Source of the DNA: PWPS01 sp964573145
Lineage (GTDB): Bacteria; Patescibacteriota; Minisyncoccia; Minisyncoccales; PWPS01
Direction of reading: 5' to 3'
DNA length: 7,645 nucleotides
Assembly: GCA_964573145.1 (NCBI GenBank)
Contig: CAZNIM010000031.1
Coordinates: 1 to 7,645 of the forward strand
In this document: positions 6,920 to 7,645 of the stretch, piece by piece
Layout of the letters: every line of letters begins with the position of its first letter
Position numbering within the stretch: the first letter of the stretch is position 1
Position numbers and translations under genes: made by a program
Notes under the pieces: generated by a model
What the model was told of the DNA's origin: nothing
The model's database searches: none
The model's input: the letters and a program-made list of their open reading frames with translations, nothing else

Positions 6920-7460
6920 TATCGAGCATCTTTAAAGCTTCTTTTACTCTTTCATCAACTTCTTTCTTTTTTGAAACTCCCTTTAACGCCGCGGCGGCAT
7001 CTTTTTTTGAAAATCCGAGAGAAACCAAAGTCTGAACCGCCGGATCGTCTCCGGGCTCTTCTTTTATCCTTCTGGAAAGCTCAAAAATGACTCGTTGTCC
7101 TCGCTTCTTTCCTATCGAAAAGATCTTTTCCAATATCTCTTCATCGTCTTCTCTGATTCCTCTTTTTAGCTCTTCCATCGGAGCTATCGAAGCGACTTCG
7201 ACCGCCGTTTTCGGTCCGATTCCGGATAAATTTATAAGACTTTCAAAAAATTCGAGATTTTCTCGGCTGGGAAATCCATACAGCCTTTCCGAATTTCTTC
7301 CGATGTTCAGGTAACAAAAAAGCTTGTACTTTTTTCCTTTTGCCGGTAGATTTTTAACCGCATCGGGAGCCATATATACCTTTCTGCCGACCCCCGCGGT
7401 GTCGACTACTACGAAGTCTTTTCCTTTTATTGCTATTTCTCCATTCAAGTAATAAATCAT
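6912..7460 (-). CDS. ruvA: Holliday junction branch migration protein RuvA
   Basis: RuvA binds four-way DNA junctions as a tetramer and loads the RuvB motor for branch migration during recombination. The 182 residues (E. coli RuvA has 203) show the usual three domains: an N-terminal OB fold starting MIYYLNGEI and ending at LYGF (60-63), a double helix-hairpin-helix region with LSGIGPKTA (78-86) and FSIGKKRGQRVI (114-125), and a C-terminal RuvB-binding domain (about 139-182) with TLVSLGFSKKDA. The acidic pin between OB strands, Glu55-Asp56 in E. coli, aligns with Arg55-Asn56 here. The ATG at 7460 has no Shine-Dalgarno and a TATAAT box only 8 nt upstream. The stop overlaps the Mur ligase start by 8 bp. 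It is the first gene of the operon; ruvB and ruvC are not in the window. Confidence 0.95.
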   Translation of the reverse strand: MIYYLNGEIAIKGKDFVVVDTAGVGRKVYMAPDAVKNLPAKGKKYKLFCYLNIGRNSERLYGFPSRENLEFFESLINLSGIGPKTAVEVASIAPMEELKRGIREDDEEILEKIFSIGKKRGQRVIFELSRRIKEEPGDDPAVQTLVSLGFSKKDAAAALKGVSKKKEVDERVKEALKMLDNG

Positions 7461-7468
7461 AGTAATTA

Positions 7469-7474
7469 ATTATA
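7469..7474 (-). promoter_or_regulatory. -10 box of the ruvA operon promoter
   Basis: On the minus strand this is a perfect TATAAT (7474-7469). With a 17-bp spacer the -35 position is a T-rich tract (7497-7492) with little match to TTGACA. Usual spacing puts the transcript start at about 7462-7460, at or within two bases of the ruvA ATG, so the mRNA may be leaderless. No Shine-Dalgarno is present between the box and the start. Confidence 0.6.
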
Positions 7475-7545
7475 GCGAATAAAACCAATAAAAAAAACCC
7501 TAAAATTTCATCCTCTTCATAAGCGAAGATACCCTTTTCGAAGAA

Positions 7546-7604
7546 GCTCTCGCAGGCAGTTTAGCATGGTTTTTCAGCTTTGCTGAAAATAAACTGCCGA
7601 GAGC
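7546..7604. other. Long bulged hairpin of unknown function
   Basis: Three stacked stems fold on one another: GCTCTC (7546-7551) with GAGAGC (7599-7604), GGCAGTTTA (7555-7563) with TAAACTGCC (7590-7598), and TTTTCAGC (7571-7578) with GCTGAAAA (7582-7589) closing a 3-nt loop. That is 23 Watson-Crick pairs, with bulges of 3 and 7 nt on the left arm only. No T run follows on either strand, so it is not an ordinary terminator. It could be a structured RNA, a cis element upstream of ruvA, or part of a palindromic repeat element. Confidence 0.65.
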
Positions 7605-7607
7605 GCA

Positions 7608-7639
7608 GGAGCCAAAATCACGCCGGGATTTTGAGCTCC
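7608..7639. other. Second hairpin next to the first
   Basis: GGAGC (7608-7612) and CAAAATC (7613-7619) pair with GCTCC (7635-7639) and GATTTTG (7627-7633), giving 12 bp with one bulged A (7634) and a 7-nt loop (ACGCCGG). It begins 3 nt after the long hairpin and the sequence runs off the window 6 nt later, so the full element is not seen. No poly-T follows on the plus strand. It may belong to one structured element with the 7546-7604 hairpin. Confidence 0.6.
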
Positions 7640-7645
7640 GGTTCT

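Larger units (their letters stand above)
2457..7460 (-). other. Five-gene operon ruvA - Mur ligase - rtcB - NIF3 - presenilin-like protease
   Basis: All five genes run on the minus strand with junctions of 8-bp overlap, 4-bp overlap (ATGA), 1-bp gap and 4-bp overlap (ATGA). There is no room for internal terminators. A start site is visible only before ruvA, and a new promoter only after the protease. Co-transcription with translational coupling is the natural reading. A shared pathway is not implied by the known functions. Confidence 0.85.

Noticed and set aside
7546..7639. Intrinsic terminator of an upstream gene
   Set aside because: Neither hairpin is followed by a T tract on either strand; the T8 tract on the minus strand (7497-7490) lies about 50 nt away from the stems.
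7608..7645. Start of a tRNA or tmRNA 3' part, because of the GGTTC at 7640-7644
   Set aside because: No acceptor stem, D arm or anticodon arm can be placed, and the bases before GGTTC pair into a different hairpin.
1..7645. Alternative genetic code with UGA as glycine
   Set aside because: Several genes (HD, protease, NIF3, Mur ligase) end at TGA exactly where the family ends or where the next start overlaps, so UGA is a stop here.

Overview
The window is a compact, AT-rich piece of bacterial chromosome, most likely from a Candidate Phyla Radiation (Patescibacteria, Parcubacteria-like) organism. RuvA, a Mur ligase, Shine-Dalgarno sites and -35/-10 promoters point to bacteria. The small gap-free gene layout, together with Elp3, an archaeal-length RtcB and a presenilin-type protease, is typical of CPR genomes and otherwise more familiar from archaea and eukaryotes. 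TGA is used as a stop by several genes, so the UGA-as-glycine code of Gracilibacteria and Absconditabacteria does not apply. The taxonomic call is inference.

Layout. Positions 1-185 are a non-coding leader with a 13-bp direct repeat and a TATAAT box. Elp3 follows on the plus strand (186-1772). Everything else lies on the minus strand and converges on elp3 at a shared hairpin terminator (1803-1833). Read 5' to 3' on the minus strand, the order is ruvA (7460-6912), a MurE-like ligase (6919-5666), rtcB (5669-4248), a NIF3-family gene (4246-3308), a presenilin/signal-peptide-peptidase-like membrane protease (3311-2457) and an HD-domain phosphohydrolase (2398-1820). The first five are joined by overlaps of 8, 4 and 4 bp and one 1-bp gap, so they look like a single translationally coupled operon. 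The HD gene has its own strong promoter and Shine-Dalgarno site just after the protease stop codon. Positions 7461-7645 hold the putative ruvA promoter and, further out, two strong hairpins that no recognised gene explains.

The operon is functionally mixed: Holliday-junction branch migration (RuvA), peptidoglycan precursor synthesis (Mur ligase), RNA ligation (RtcB), a metal-binding protein of unknown function (NIF3) and intramembrane proteolysis. It reads as a housekeeping cluster rather than a mobile or defence island. No transposase, integrase, CRISPR array, tRNA or rRNA was seen. The points most worth checking are the presenilin-like protease coupled to NIF3 and RtcB, the Mur ligase with no UDP-binding N-terminal domain and altered substrate motifs, the RuvA with a substituted acidic pin, a possibly leaderless ruvA transcript, and the unexplained hairpin pair at the right edge.
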